Of a stretch of DNA of 41,397 nt, positions 24,282 to 31,650 are shown piece after piece. The stretch is taken from assembly GCF_002086155.1 (NCBI RefSeq), contig NZ_MVHE01000049.1, positions 1 through 41,397 on the forward strand, read 5' to 3'. Position 1 is the stretch's first letter. Each line of letters begins with the position of its first letter. A program made the translations under genes and the position numbers. The notes under the pieces were generated by a model. That model was given only the letters and a program-made list of their open reading frames with translations, was not told where the DNA came from and searched no databases. The stretch is from Mycobacterium angelicum. GTDB lineage: Bacteria; Actinomycetota; Actinomycetes; Mycobacteriales; Mycobacteriaceae.

Positions 24282-24994
24282 CCGCGGAAGAGGAAACAGC
24301 GGCCGCTGAGGAGACTGACGCCGCTGAGGAGACCGAGGCCGCTGAGGAGACTGACGCCGCTGAGGAGACCGACGCCGCTGAGGAGACCGACGCCGCTGAA
24401 GAGACCGGGGCCGCTGACTCCGACGAGACCGAAGCCACCGAAGCCGCCGAGGACAAGACAGCTGCGCCCAAGAAGAAGTCGAGGCGTCTGCTGGTACCGG
24501 TAGTGGCCGCGCTAATTGCCGCGTTGTTCATCGGTTCGGCGGCCTTCGCGGGCGCGGCCGTGCAGCCCTATCTGGCCGATCGCGCCACCGTAGCGGTCAA
24601 ACTGAAGGTGGCCCGGACGGCGGCAAACGCGATCACGACGTTGTGGACCTACACGCCCGAGAACATGGACAGCCTTGCCGATCGTGCGGCGGCCTACCTC
24701 AGCGGAGACTTCGGTGCCCAGTACCGCAAGTTCGTCGACGCCATCGTGGCGCCCAACAAACAGGCCAAGGTGACCAACACCACCGAGGTCACCGGCGTCG
24801 CAGTCGAATCGCTCGAGGGTCCCAATGCCGTTGCAATTGTGTACACGAACACCACCACCACCAGCCCGCTGACCAAGAACATCCCGGCGATGAAGTACCT
24901 GTCCTACCGGCTGATCATGAAGCGCGACAACGGTCGCTGGTTGGTGACCAGGATGACGACCATAACCTCGCTGGATGTGACGCCGCACCTGTAG
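24248..24994 (+). CDS. mam1D: Mce-associated membrane protein with acidic repeat tail (Rv0178-like, Mam1D)
   Basis: This 248-residue protein has about 75 acidic N-terminal residues built on an AAEETD hexapeptide repeat. Then come a basic KKKSRR stop, one transmembrane helix (LLVPVVAALIAALFIGSAAF) and an NTF2-like domain with IPAMKYLSYRLIMKRDNGRW. The GTG at 24248 has GGAAGGG upstream and overlaps mam1C. The DNA under the repeat is an 18-bp tandem array and could vary in copy number. Confidence 0.87.
   Translation: MEDQQPDAGDLTAEEETAAAEETDAAEETEAAEETDAAEETDAAEETDAAEETGAADSDETEATEAAEDKTAAPKKKSRRLLVPVVAALIAALFIGSAAFAGAAVQPYLADRATVAVKLKVARTAANAITTLWTYTPENMDSLADRAAAYLSGDFGAQYRKFVDAIVAPNKQAKVTNTTEVTGVAVESLEGPNAVAIVYTNTTTTSPLTKNIPAMKYLSYRLIMKRDNGRWLVTRMTTITSLDVTPHL
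24302..24409 (+). repeat. 18-bp tandem repeat, six copies, in mam1D
   Basis: Six consecutive 18-bp units of the type GCCGCTGAGGAGACYGAS run from 24302 to 24409, differing at one to three bases each. Every unit keeps the reading frame and encodes AAEETD/E/G. A partial seventh unit begins at 24410. Confidence 0.9.
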
Positions 24995-25007
24995 CGACCC
25001 GGGTCCC

Positions 25008-25706
25008 ATGGCAGTCAGTTCGCCGGTATTCCACCGCCTGACGATCGTCGCGCTCCTGCTGCTGACCTTCGCAACAGGATTGGCCGATGCGATCAGTGTG
25101 CTGGTGCTGGGACACGTCTTCGTCGCCAACATGACGGGCAACGTGGTCTTCCTCGGCTTCTGGTTCGTGAAGTCGAATATCGACCTGACGGCCGGCCTGG
25201 TGGCCTTCTCCGGCTTTCTCACCGGCGCGGTGATCGGCGGCCGGCTGTTGCGCACGCTCGGCCATCGGCCGCGGCGCTGGATCACTACGGTGCTGGGCAT
25301 CGAAGTCATCAACCTGGTGGTGCTGTCCAGCCTGGCCGGTGCCGGCATCCTGCACTACAACGACAACACCAAACTCTTTCTGCTGGGCGGACTTGCGGTG
25401 ACCTTCGGCATGCAGAACGCCTCGGCACGCGAATTCGGCATTCAGGAACTGAGCACCACGGTCCTGACCTCGACCATCGTTGCCATAGGTGCCGACAGCC
25501 GGCTTGCCGGCGGCTCCGGTCACCGAGAAGGCCTGCGGTACAGCGTGATTCTTTCGATGTGTGGCGGCGCCATACTCGGGGCGACGCTGTCCAAGGTGAT
25601 CGTGGCCCCGGTGCTGGCGCTGGCCGCCGCCGTCATCGCGATCAGTCTGCTGATCTTCCGGTTCGGACCGGCCGATCGCAAAACGCCTGAGGCCCTGACC
25701 AGTTGA
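25008..25706 (+). CDS. DUF1275 (YoaK-type) membrane protein
   Basis: This 232-residue protein has about six hydrophobic helices and DUF1275 features: TFATGLADAISVLVLGHVF, then VANMTGNVVFLG, and GMQNASAREFGIQELSTTVL with TSTI. Proteins of this family are of unknown function, possibly transporters. ATG at 25008 is 13 bp after mam1D, so it may be read through from mce1. It converges with lprO with one base between the stops. In the M. tuberculosis order, Rv0178 is followed directly by Rv0179c, so this gene is an insertion relative to it. Confidence 0.85.
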   Translation: MAVSSPVFHRLTIVALLLLTFATGLADAISVLVLGHVFVANMTGNVVFLGFWFVKSNIDLTAGLVAFSGFLTGAVIGGRLLRTLGHRPRRWITTVLGIEVINLVVLSSLAGAGILHYNDNTKLFLLGGLAVTFGMQNASAREFGIQELSTTVLTSTIVAIGADSRLAGGSGHREGLRYSVILSMCGGAILGATLSKVIVAPVLALAAAVIAISLLIFRFGPADRKTPEALTS

Positions 25707-25707
25707 G

Positions 25708-26802
25708 CTAGTTGAAGGCCAGCCAGCTGGGCAGCGCCCGCTCATGCGAATCGCACAACACCTCGCGGGTGTCACACGATCCCTTCGGGGATCCCGCGCC
25801 GGCCCACATGCCCCCGGTGTCGCGGCGCAGCACGATCGCCGACGAGCCACCGCCGTCGAGCAGGACCGCCGTATCGCTACCCAGCCCCCGGAACAGGTCT
25901 TGCATGTTGTCCGGCGTGTAGTTGCCACCCTCGAAGATGTACATCTCGTCGCGCTGCTTCACGTAGGCCAGCGCCGTGCGTGCCGCGCTGGGGCCGCCGT
26001 CATGCAGCTGGCCGGTCTTGCCGGGCGACAACAATCCGATCCCGGCCACGGCGACGAACTTCGCGTTCTTGTTCAGCAGGTCCTGGATTACCGGGGTGGC
26101 TTGGTCGTAATCCTCTCTGCCGTTGGGCCGCAACACATATGGGGCTGCGCCGACGGGAATTATCATGGTGGTCAGCGAGCTCCAGCTTTCACCCCCGCCG
26201 GACAGGCCCTGCTTGCCCGGATAGGCGACGGTCCCCGTGACCGCCTGGTTGGCCCGCCCCTGGCCGTGAGTGTTATCCACGAAGGCGCCCAGCGGTGAGC
26301 TACAGCCGGTCGTTCGCCAACTGCCGCCCTTCTGTGGGCGTACGTCGAAGAAGTTGGCGTTGATCGCGATGGTCGGTTGCCCCATCCGTTGCCAGGCCTG
26401 CAGCGGCGGATAGATCTCCGATGCCTGCCACAGTCCTTCACCGGTACGGGCGCCCGGGTTGTTCTCGCAGCGTGCCTGATCTCCTTGGTGGCTATCGACC
26501 AGTAGGTGTGGTTGCAGCCGTTGCGAGGCGTTCTTGATGACCATCAGATGGCCGCCGTTGTTCATCTCGTACCAGCTGCCGGCGCCGTTGAGCAGCGGCA
26601 TGGCATGGCCGCCGCCGAAGTTGTAAACCAGGTAAGAGCCCTTGGTGGTGGCGATGGCCTGCTCGAGCATCTCGCGTGCATCGGCGGCGCGAGCCACCGG
26701 CTCTCCCGTCGTGAAGGCGAGCGTGGCGCAGGCGGCTAGCGTCGTGCAGCCAGCCGTCAGCCGACCCGCCAATTTGGTGAGGCTGGCAGATGGTGACAGC
26801 AC
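25708..26802 (-). CDS. lprO: LprO-like exported protein with NAGPA (phosphodiester glycosidase) domain
   Basis: This 364-residue protein has a signal region containing TLAAC (Cys25), which fits a lipobox. A C-terminal NAGPA-like domain follows: FVAVAGIGLLSPGKTGQLHD, YIFEGGNYTPDNMQDLFRGL and the hallmark AVLLDGGGSSAIVLRRDT. The domain is known from the uncovering enzyme that removes GlcNAc from phosphodiesters and from bacterial exopolysaccharide enzymes. The bacterial substrate here is unknown. GTG at 26802 follows AAAGGG by 5 nt. It corresponds by position to Rv0179c. Secretion and lipidation are inferred from sequence. Confidence 0.85.
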   Translation of the reverse strand: MLSPSASLTKLAGRLTAGCTTLAACATLAFTTGEPVARAADAREMLEQAIATTKGSYLVYNFGGGHAMPLLNGAGSWYEMNNGGHLMVIKNASQRLQPHLLVDSHQGDQARCENNPGARTGEGLWQASEIYPPLQAWQRMGQPTIAINANFFDVRPQKGGSWRTTGCSSPLGAFVDNTHGQGRANQAVTGTVAYPGKQGLSGGGESWSSLTTMIIPVGAAPYVLRPNGREDYDQATPVIQDLLNKNAKFVAVAGIGLLSPGKTGQLHDGGPSAARTALAYVKQRDEMYIFEGGNYTPDNMQDLFRGLGSDTAVLLDGGGSSAIVLRRDTGGMWAGAGSPKGSCDTREVLCDSHERALPSWLAFN

Positions 26803-26841
26803 GATAGCCCTTTCGGCCTGACTCCCGGTGCAACTATCACA

Positions 26842-26869
26842 ACATTAGCCACACCAATAACACTGTCAA
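26842..26869 (-). promoter_or_regulatory. Promoter of lprO
   Basis: On the minus strand, a perfect TTGACA (26869-26864) and TAATGT (26847-26842) are separated by 16 bp. The predicted start point lies about 30-35 nt upstream of the lprO GTG. The surrounding 26820-26890 region is AT-rich and non-coding. Confidence 0.65.
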
Positions 26870-26908
26870 TTTGAGTAACAGCCTCGTGACAGTTAGGCCG
26901 CGCCGGAA

Positions 26909-28375
26909 TTACGTTTTCTCGCTTGGAGTTTCGGGCTCCGACTCAGGGTAGGGCTCCGCGGCGGCTTCCGGGGTCGACGCGGGCACCGACTCGGTCGCCG
27001 ATTCCGGGGCCGACTCGGCTGCCGATTCCGGGGCCGTTTCGCGGGCCTTCTCGCGCGCCTGGTGCTGGGCTTGGTGCTCCATGGCGATCGCCATCTCGAC
27101 CGCGCCCGGGATTCGGTGAAATCCCTTGCGGTCGTACAGATGTGTGATGATGCCGCCCACCAACACCCCGATCACCAGACCGATGGCAGTCATCAGCAAC
27201 GCCTGGGACAGGCCGGCGTCGCCATGGCCGTTGAGATAAAGCAGCGACCGCACTCCGAGGAACACCTGGTGCATCGGCTCGAACTCGGCCAGCCACCGGA
27301 AGAACGGTGGCACGGCCTCCAGTGGCACCGTGGCACCCGCCGACGGCAACCCGAGGATCACGAAAACCAGCATGCTGAACAGCAATCCCATCGACCCCAG
27401 CACCGCAATGAGGGAACTCGACGTGATGCCCACCGCGCTGATCGCGAACACCCCGTAACCCCACAGTTGCCAGCCGAGCTGGATGGGCATGCCGAGTCCG
27501 TGCGCGATCGCCATGTAGACACCCGAGGTGAGCAACGCCAGTATCACCATCACGCCCCACTTGACCAACAGGGTGCGGAACCGCGAAATGTTGACCTGTT
27601 CGGCGAAGCGATAGACGGGGCCGAATTCGGCTGGTACATAACCGAGCATCGAGTCGACGAGCGTGCTGACCACGATGCTGCCGGTGAAGCCGGCCAATAG
27701 CAACAGCAGCGCGTAGTAGAACGCCGACAGGCCGTTACCGGTGCCGTTGGGTAATGGGTTGTAGATGGTCGACTTGACGTCGATAGGGCTGGCCAGCCCG
27801 AGCGCCGACGCACCGGCCAGCGGTGCGCCACCCGTCTGCGCCGCTACCTCCGCCGAAAGCCGTTCGCCCACTTTGGTATTCACCACGGCCAAGGCTTGGG
27901 TGAGGGTCTGGCCGGCGATGCTGGAGCCTAGGGTTCCCGCCCGCGGATTGGTCGAGATGGTGATGGCGGGGCGGTCCACCCGATTGGCCGTCACCGCGCT
28001 GGCCCCGAACTCTCGCAGGCTCGACGAGAAGCCCGGGGGAATTACGGCTTGGCCATACACCTGGGCCCGGTCAAGCAGCTTCTTCGCCTCGTCCCTGGAC
28101 ACCACCCGCACGTCGTACTTGTTGTTGTCCAGTCCGGCGACCAGGCCGTCGACAATCTGCTTACCCGCGGGCCCCGCGTCCTGGTTGACGATGGCGATGG
28201 GGAAGTGCCGCAGGTTCGTGGTGGGGTTCAAGATCCCGCCCAGGTACAGCGCAGCCAGCGCTGACATCAGGGCCAGCGTGATGACGATGGGCGCCGCCCA
28301 GAACCGCACGGTGCGAACCGCCCTTATGTTCCGCTTGGGGTTGGGTGCCGCGTGGCGCGGCCGCGATTGAGACAT
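26909..28375 (-). CDS. Large membrane protein, YhgE/Pip- or DUF3533-like (Rv0180c-like)
   Basis: This 488-residue protein has an N-terminal helix (IVITLALMSALAALYLGGIL) and an extracytoplasmic domain beginning HFPIAIVNQDAGPAGKQ. Five or six C-terminal helices follow (YYALLLLLAGFTGSIVV, ILALLTSGVYMAIAHGLG, LLFSMLVFVILGLPSAG, ALLMTAIGLVIGVLVGGII). This ABC-2-permease-like layout occurs in YhgE/Pip and DUF3533 proteins. The last 60 residues are an acidic PESxxES low-complexity tail. ATG at 28375. Function is unknown, and a role in envelope lipid traffic is only suggested by the neighbourhood. Confidence 0.85.
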   Translation of the reverse strand: MSQSRPRHAAPNPKRNIRAVRTVRFWAAPIVITLALMSALAALYLGGILNPTTNLRHFPIAIVNQDAGPAGKQIVDGLVAGLDNNKYDVRVVSRDEAKKLLDRAQVYGQAVIPPGFSSSLREFGASAVTANRVDRPAITISTNPRAGTLGSSIAGQTLTQALAVVNTKVGERLSAEVAAQTGGAPLAGASALGLASPIDVKSTIYNPLPNGTGNGLSAFYYALLLLLAGFTGSIVVSTLVDSMLGYVPAEFGPVYRFAEQVNISRFRTLLVKWGVMVILALLTSGVYMAIAHGLGMPIQLGWQLWGYGVFAISAVGITSSSLIAVLGSMGLLFSMLVFVILGLPSAGATVPLEAVPPFFRWLAEFEPMHQVFLGVRSLLYLNGHGDAGLSQALLMTAIGLVIGVLVGGIITHLYDRKGFHRIPGAVEMAIAMEHQAQHQAREKARETAPESAAESAPESATESVPASTPEAAAEPYPESEPETPSEKT

Positions 28376-28402
28376 GCCGGCTCCTGTCTTGTCGTGGCCA
28401 CT

Positions 28403-29137
28403 CTATGTTGCGGCGCCTCCAAGCTTGCTGTGCATCTCCCAGACGAGGACTTCCGACGCGTCGAGGGCGGTCAGCCGCAGGGCATCGGTCTCGGTGAACC
28501 GGACCGCGTCTCCTTCGCCGAGTTCGCCCGCATCTTCCAGCGTGACCCGCCCGCGTGGGACGAATAGGTGCAGATAGGGCGCCGCCGGCAGGGTTGTCGT
28601 GTCGCCGGGGCGCAGCCGTGCGGCGTACAGGGCTGCGCCGCGGTTGTGCAGGGTGATGGCCGCATCCTGCCCGGGCAGGCCCGACGCGACGGTCACCAGG
28701 CCGCCGCTCAACAGCTCGTCATCGATCTCGTGTTGGTGGTAGCTGGGCGCGATGGCGGTCTGGTCGGGGATCACCCACATCTGCACGAAATGCACCGGCT
28801 CCGTCGCGGAGTCGTTCTTCTCGGAGTGCAGAATTCCGCTGCCGGCCGACATGCGTTGCGCCAGTCCGGGGTAGATCACTCCGTGATTGCCCGCCGAGTC
28901 CTGGTGCATCAACACGCCATCCAGCACCCAGGTCACGATCTCCATGTCCCGGTGCGGGTGAGTATCGAACCCCGCCCCCGGCGCGACGATGTCGTCGTTA
29001 TTGACCAGCAGTAAACCGTGGTGGGTGTTGTCGGGATCGTAGTGGTCGCCGAACGAGAACGAGTGTCTGGACTTCAGCCAGGACGTGATGGTGACAGAAC
29101 GCTCGTCGGCTCGCCTGATATCTACGTGGGCCGGCAT
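28403..29137 (-). CDS. Pirin family protein (Rv0181c-like)
   Basis: This 244-residue bicupin protein has the pirin metal motif: FDTHPHRDMEIVTWVLDGVL, then MHQDSAGN and SAGSGILHSE. These supply the three His and one Glu that bind iron. A second, degenerate cupin follows (AARLRPGDTTTLP, YLHLFVPRGRVTLEDAGEL). Some pirins show quercetinase activity and others act as redox-sensing cofactors. Which applies here is unknown. ATG at 29137. It lies 27 bp upstream of the Rv0180c-like gene on the same strand, and the two probably form an operon. Confidence 0.92.
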   Translation of the reverse strand: MPAHVDIRRADERSVTITSWLKSRHSFSFGDHYDPDNTHHGLLLVNNDDIVAPGAGFDTHPHRDMEIVTWVLDGVLMHQDSAGNHGVIYPGLAQRMSAGSGILHSEKNDSATEPVHFVQMWVIPDQTAIAPSYHQHEIDDELLSGGLVTVASGLPGQDAAITLHNRGAALYAARLRPGDTTTLPAAPYLHLFVPRGRVTLEDAGELGEGDAVRFTETDALRLTALDASEVLVWEMHSKLGGAAT

Positions 29138-29598
29138 GGATTTCAGGGTAACGCGGCATTTGGCGGCGTGAGCGCCGGCGCTCTCGTGGCGAGCCCTTCA
29201 AACTACGCCTGCATAGCGACGGGCGAAGCGATTTCGTATTGTGCCGACAAATCCCGGGCATTTGTAAATTACCTGGCCAATTCTGTTCGGTACCAACGTG
29301 ATCGATTCAGCCGGCATTGTGGGGAGATGGTAAGCCGCGCGGACCCAGCCGTTCGTGCCGAATCCGAAGATCCGCCGAGCGGCAACCCCTTTCGTCAAGC
29401 TATGGGGCGGACGCGGAAGGGGCAATACGCTAGCGCACAGAGGTGTTGTGCGACAAGGGCTTTGCTTCTGGTGATCTTGACAACTGTTGCTTGTTGACAT
29501 TGTTGACCTAGCGTATTACAACGGTAAAGTCCTACCGCGTAACGACCAAAGCGGCAGGCTCCCGGTACACGGAAACGGCGACCGTAGGGATGCATCGC
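29138..29598 (+). promoter_or_regulatory. 461-bp regulatory gap upstream of the espA-like gene
   Basis: No credible gene is seen here. The stretch is more AT-rich than its surroundings. Near its end are TTGACA (29494-29499) and TTGACC (29503-29508). The latter is 16 bp from TAAAGT (29525-29530), a plausible promoter about 65 bp before the gene. The two -35-like hexamers sit in a tandem 9-bp repeat, TTGTTGACA then TTGTTGACC (29491-29508). In M. tuberculosis the espACD operon has a long, AT-rich upstream region bound by EspR and PhoP. A similar arrangement here is inference. Confidence 0.5.
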
Positions 29599-30747
29599 AT
29601 GGGTATAACGCTCATCATCGATTCGGCGATCGGGACCATCGAGAGCCTCGAATTATTGCTCGGTAGTGGCATCCCCGACGGGGGAAGCGTATTCAGTTTC
29701 ACGTCCTCCCTTTTCAGTCAAACAGCTAACGAGTTGAACTCAGCCGGCCCCGGAAACCATTGGCAAGGTTCCGCCGCGGACAGCTACGCCGGCCAGAACC
29801 AGCGTCAACAGAGTTTCTTGGGCGAATTAGCCAAGCTGGACAGCGAGATTGAGTCGCTCATCGCGGCGCAGGCTGAAGCCGTCAGCAGAACGCGCGACGT
29901 CTTGTCGGACGTTTTGTCCGGGCTCAAAGTCGCCCGGAAGATCGCCATCGACATGAGCTACGTCCCGGTCGTCGGCTGGATCATGTCGATAAATTTCCAG
30001 GCGGCAACATGCGCAGTCGCGATGGCGGTCGTCGGAGGTGCGCTCCTGTACCTGACAGTGAAGACGGTGGAAGACACGATTCGGCTGCTCGAATTGCTTG
30101 CGCAGCTAGCCGAATTGCTGGCATCCATCGTCTCAGACGTCATATCGGACATCGTCGACGTAATTTGGGACGTCATCTCCAATCTGTGGAACGAATTGTC
30201 TGCCTGGTTGGCGGAGCTGGAGTCTTTATTCGGCAGCATGTTCGGCGCGGGCGGCCTGTCCGGCATGGCTGGAATGCTCGGCATGGGCGGGTTGTCGCAA
30301 TTGGGCAGCATGGCCAAATCGGGCGGGCCCTCCGGCTCAGAGGACTCGCCGGGCTCGTCGGGCGCGCCTGGTTCGCCGGACTTGAGCCGGTTGGCACAAA
30401 TGACGGGGTTGGACGAATTCGGCCGCGGGTCTGGTGCGGTTGGCATTCCGAGTCTGGGGCAGCTGAGTTCGGCTCTGGGCCGGCTGAGTCCGGTGTCACC
30501 GGAAGTCGGTGGTGCCGGTAGTCCGGGTCCGCTGGGCGGATCGCCGCAGCCGGGCGCGCCGCAGGCCCCGGGCATGAATGGCATGCAACCGTCGTCGACG
30601 GGCGGAAAAGGGACGACGAAAAAGTACGACGACGGCGCGGCCGCGGGAGGTGACGATCTCGAGCGAGCGCCCGTCGGTGTTGGTGCAGAGAGCCCAAGGT
30701 CCATGCGGAGCGCGCCCGTTGCAGTCGTACGTGAGCCAAAGCTCTAG
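29599..30747 (+). CDS. EspA-like ESX-1 secretion-associated protein
   Basis: This 382-residue protein is clearly related to EspA. The opening IIDSAIGTIESL, the WxG turn HWQGSAADSYAGQN (W55, G57), YVPVVGWIMSINFQAATCAV with Cys138, and AMAVVGGALLYLTVKTVEDT all match. So does the C-terminal KGTTKKYDDGAAAGGDDLER. In EspA, Cys138 forms a disulfide-linked dimer, and the same number is reached only if ATG 29599 is the start. That start has GTAGGG 9 nt upstream; ATG 29590 is the alternative. The middle is Gly/Ser/Pro-rich. It is expected to be co-secreted with EspC through an ESX system. Confidence 0.88.
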   Translation: MGITLIIDSAIGTIESLELLLGSGIPDGGSVFSFTSSLFSQTANELNSAGPGNHWQGSAADSYAGQNQRQQSFLGELAKLDSEIESLIAAQAEAVSRTRDVLSDVLSGLKVARKIAIDMSYVPVVGWIMSINFQAATCAVAMAVVGGALLYLTVKTVEDTIRLLELLAQLAELLASIVSDVISDIVDVIWDVISNLWNELSAWLAELESLFGSMFGAGGLSGMAGMLGMGGLSQLGSMAKSGGPSGSEDSPGSSGAPGSPDLSRLAQMTGLDEFGRGSGAVGIPSLGQLSSALGRLSPVSPEVGGAGSPGPLGGSPQPGAPQAPGMNGMQPSSTGGKGTTKKYDDGAAAGGDDLERAPVGVGAESPRSMRSAPVAVVREPKL

Positions 30748-30790
30748 TCGGTCAACGCAATAACGCGGCAAGCGAGGAAAGGAGCAATCC

Positions 30791-31102
30791 ATGACAGGCT
30801 GCTTGAAGGTCCAGCCGGAATATCTCAATACGCTGGCGACGCGGTACGACAACGCCGCGACGAATGTGGAAACCGCAACTCAGGCGGCCGCCGGCACGAG
30901 TGAGTCGGTTTCGATCACCCACGGTTCGTATTGCTCGAAATTCAACAGCGCCCTGCAAATGTTTGAGTCGACCCGCAGTAACGCGGGTGCCTCGCTGCAA
31001 GGGCTGGCTACGCAAATCGCCGAAAATCTCCGTAGCGCCGCCAGTTTGTATCTCGACACCGACCAACAATGGGCCGGCACGGTAGGCCAGACGATGCCCT
31101 GA
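30791..31102 (+). CDS. EspC-like ESX-1 secretion-associated protein
   Basis: This 103-residue helical protein has the same length as M. tuberculosis EspC and shares its core ESVSITHGSYCSKFNSAL. The C-terminal secretion motif YxxxD is present as Y87-LDT-D91. Cys4 and Cys48 are notable, with Cys48 at the EspC-like position. The ATG at 30791 follows AAAGGAGC by 5 nt, a strong ribosome binding site. It lies 43 bp after the espA-like gene and 65 bp before the espD-like gene. Confidence 0.88.
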   Translation: MTGCLKVQPEYLNTLATRYDNAATNVETATQAAAGTSESVSITHGSYCSKFNSALQMFESTRSNAGASLQGLATQIAENLRSAASLYLDTDQQWAGTVGQTMP

Positions 31103-31167
31103 TCTGGCCGGCCCCATTCGCTGCAGCCCGCGACTAGATCCCAGTGTGCCCGAAAGGGGGCCCTCGC

Positions 31168-31644
31168 GTGGATTCGCGCCAATATGATTACGACCGAGAC
31201 GATTTCGCGGCACTGGGCATCATCGGCGCCACATCTCAGGGCGCTGAAATCGACCAGCACGAAGAAGCCGAGGTGGAGATTTTTGTGGTGACCAACCCGC
31301 CTGGTTCGGTGTCGGTGTCAACGATGCTGGACGGCAGCGTGTATCACGTCCAGCTTCGCGATAGCGCCTGCAGCATGAGTGAAGCGGGGCTTGCCGAAGA
31401 AATACGAGTGATCGCCGATCTTGCCCGTCAAAAGGCACAGTCGGCCCAGTACAACTTCATTGCGGAGAAAATGGCGGGCGCGGACGCGAAAGGCAGTGCC
31501 ATGCTGCGTGAGTTCATGAGCACGGCGTTCCGGTTGCCGTCGCCCCAAGAGGCGGCCGCTACCCGGGAAGAAGTGTTCACCACCCGCTACGGCGTTGACT
31601 ACAGGTCCCGATACAGCCGTGACGACGGGTGCCCAGCAGGGTGA
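31168..31644 (+). CDS. EspD-like protein
   Basis: This 158-residue acidic protein is related to EspD: VTNPPGSVSVSTMLDGSVYH, the SEAGLAEEIRVIADLARQKA stretch followed by QSAQYNFI, and RLPSPQEAAATREEVFTTRY. It is somewhat shorter than EspD (184 residues from memory), with a truncated N-terminus. The GTG at 31168 is chosen because GAAAGGGGG lies 7 nt upstream. A GTG at 31144 lacks this. EspD stabilises EspA and EspC levels in M. tuberculosis. It converges with the hydrolase gene, 6 bp away. Confidence 0.87.
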   Translation: MDSRQYDYDRDDFAALGIIGATSQGAEIDQHEEAEVEIFVVTNPPGSVSVSTMLDGSVYHVQLRDSACSMSEAGLAEEIRVIADLARQKAQSAQYNFIAEKMAGADAKGSAMLREFMSTAFRLPSPQEAAATREEVFTTRYGVDYRSRYSRDDGCPAG

Positions 31645-31650
31645 CAAGTC

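Noticed and set aside
24256..24531. A Ser/Ala/Val repeat frame antisense to the mam1D repeat
   Set aside because: It is only the complement of the 18-bp acidic repeat and has no start signals.
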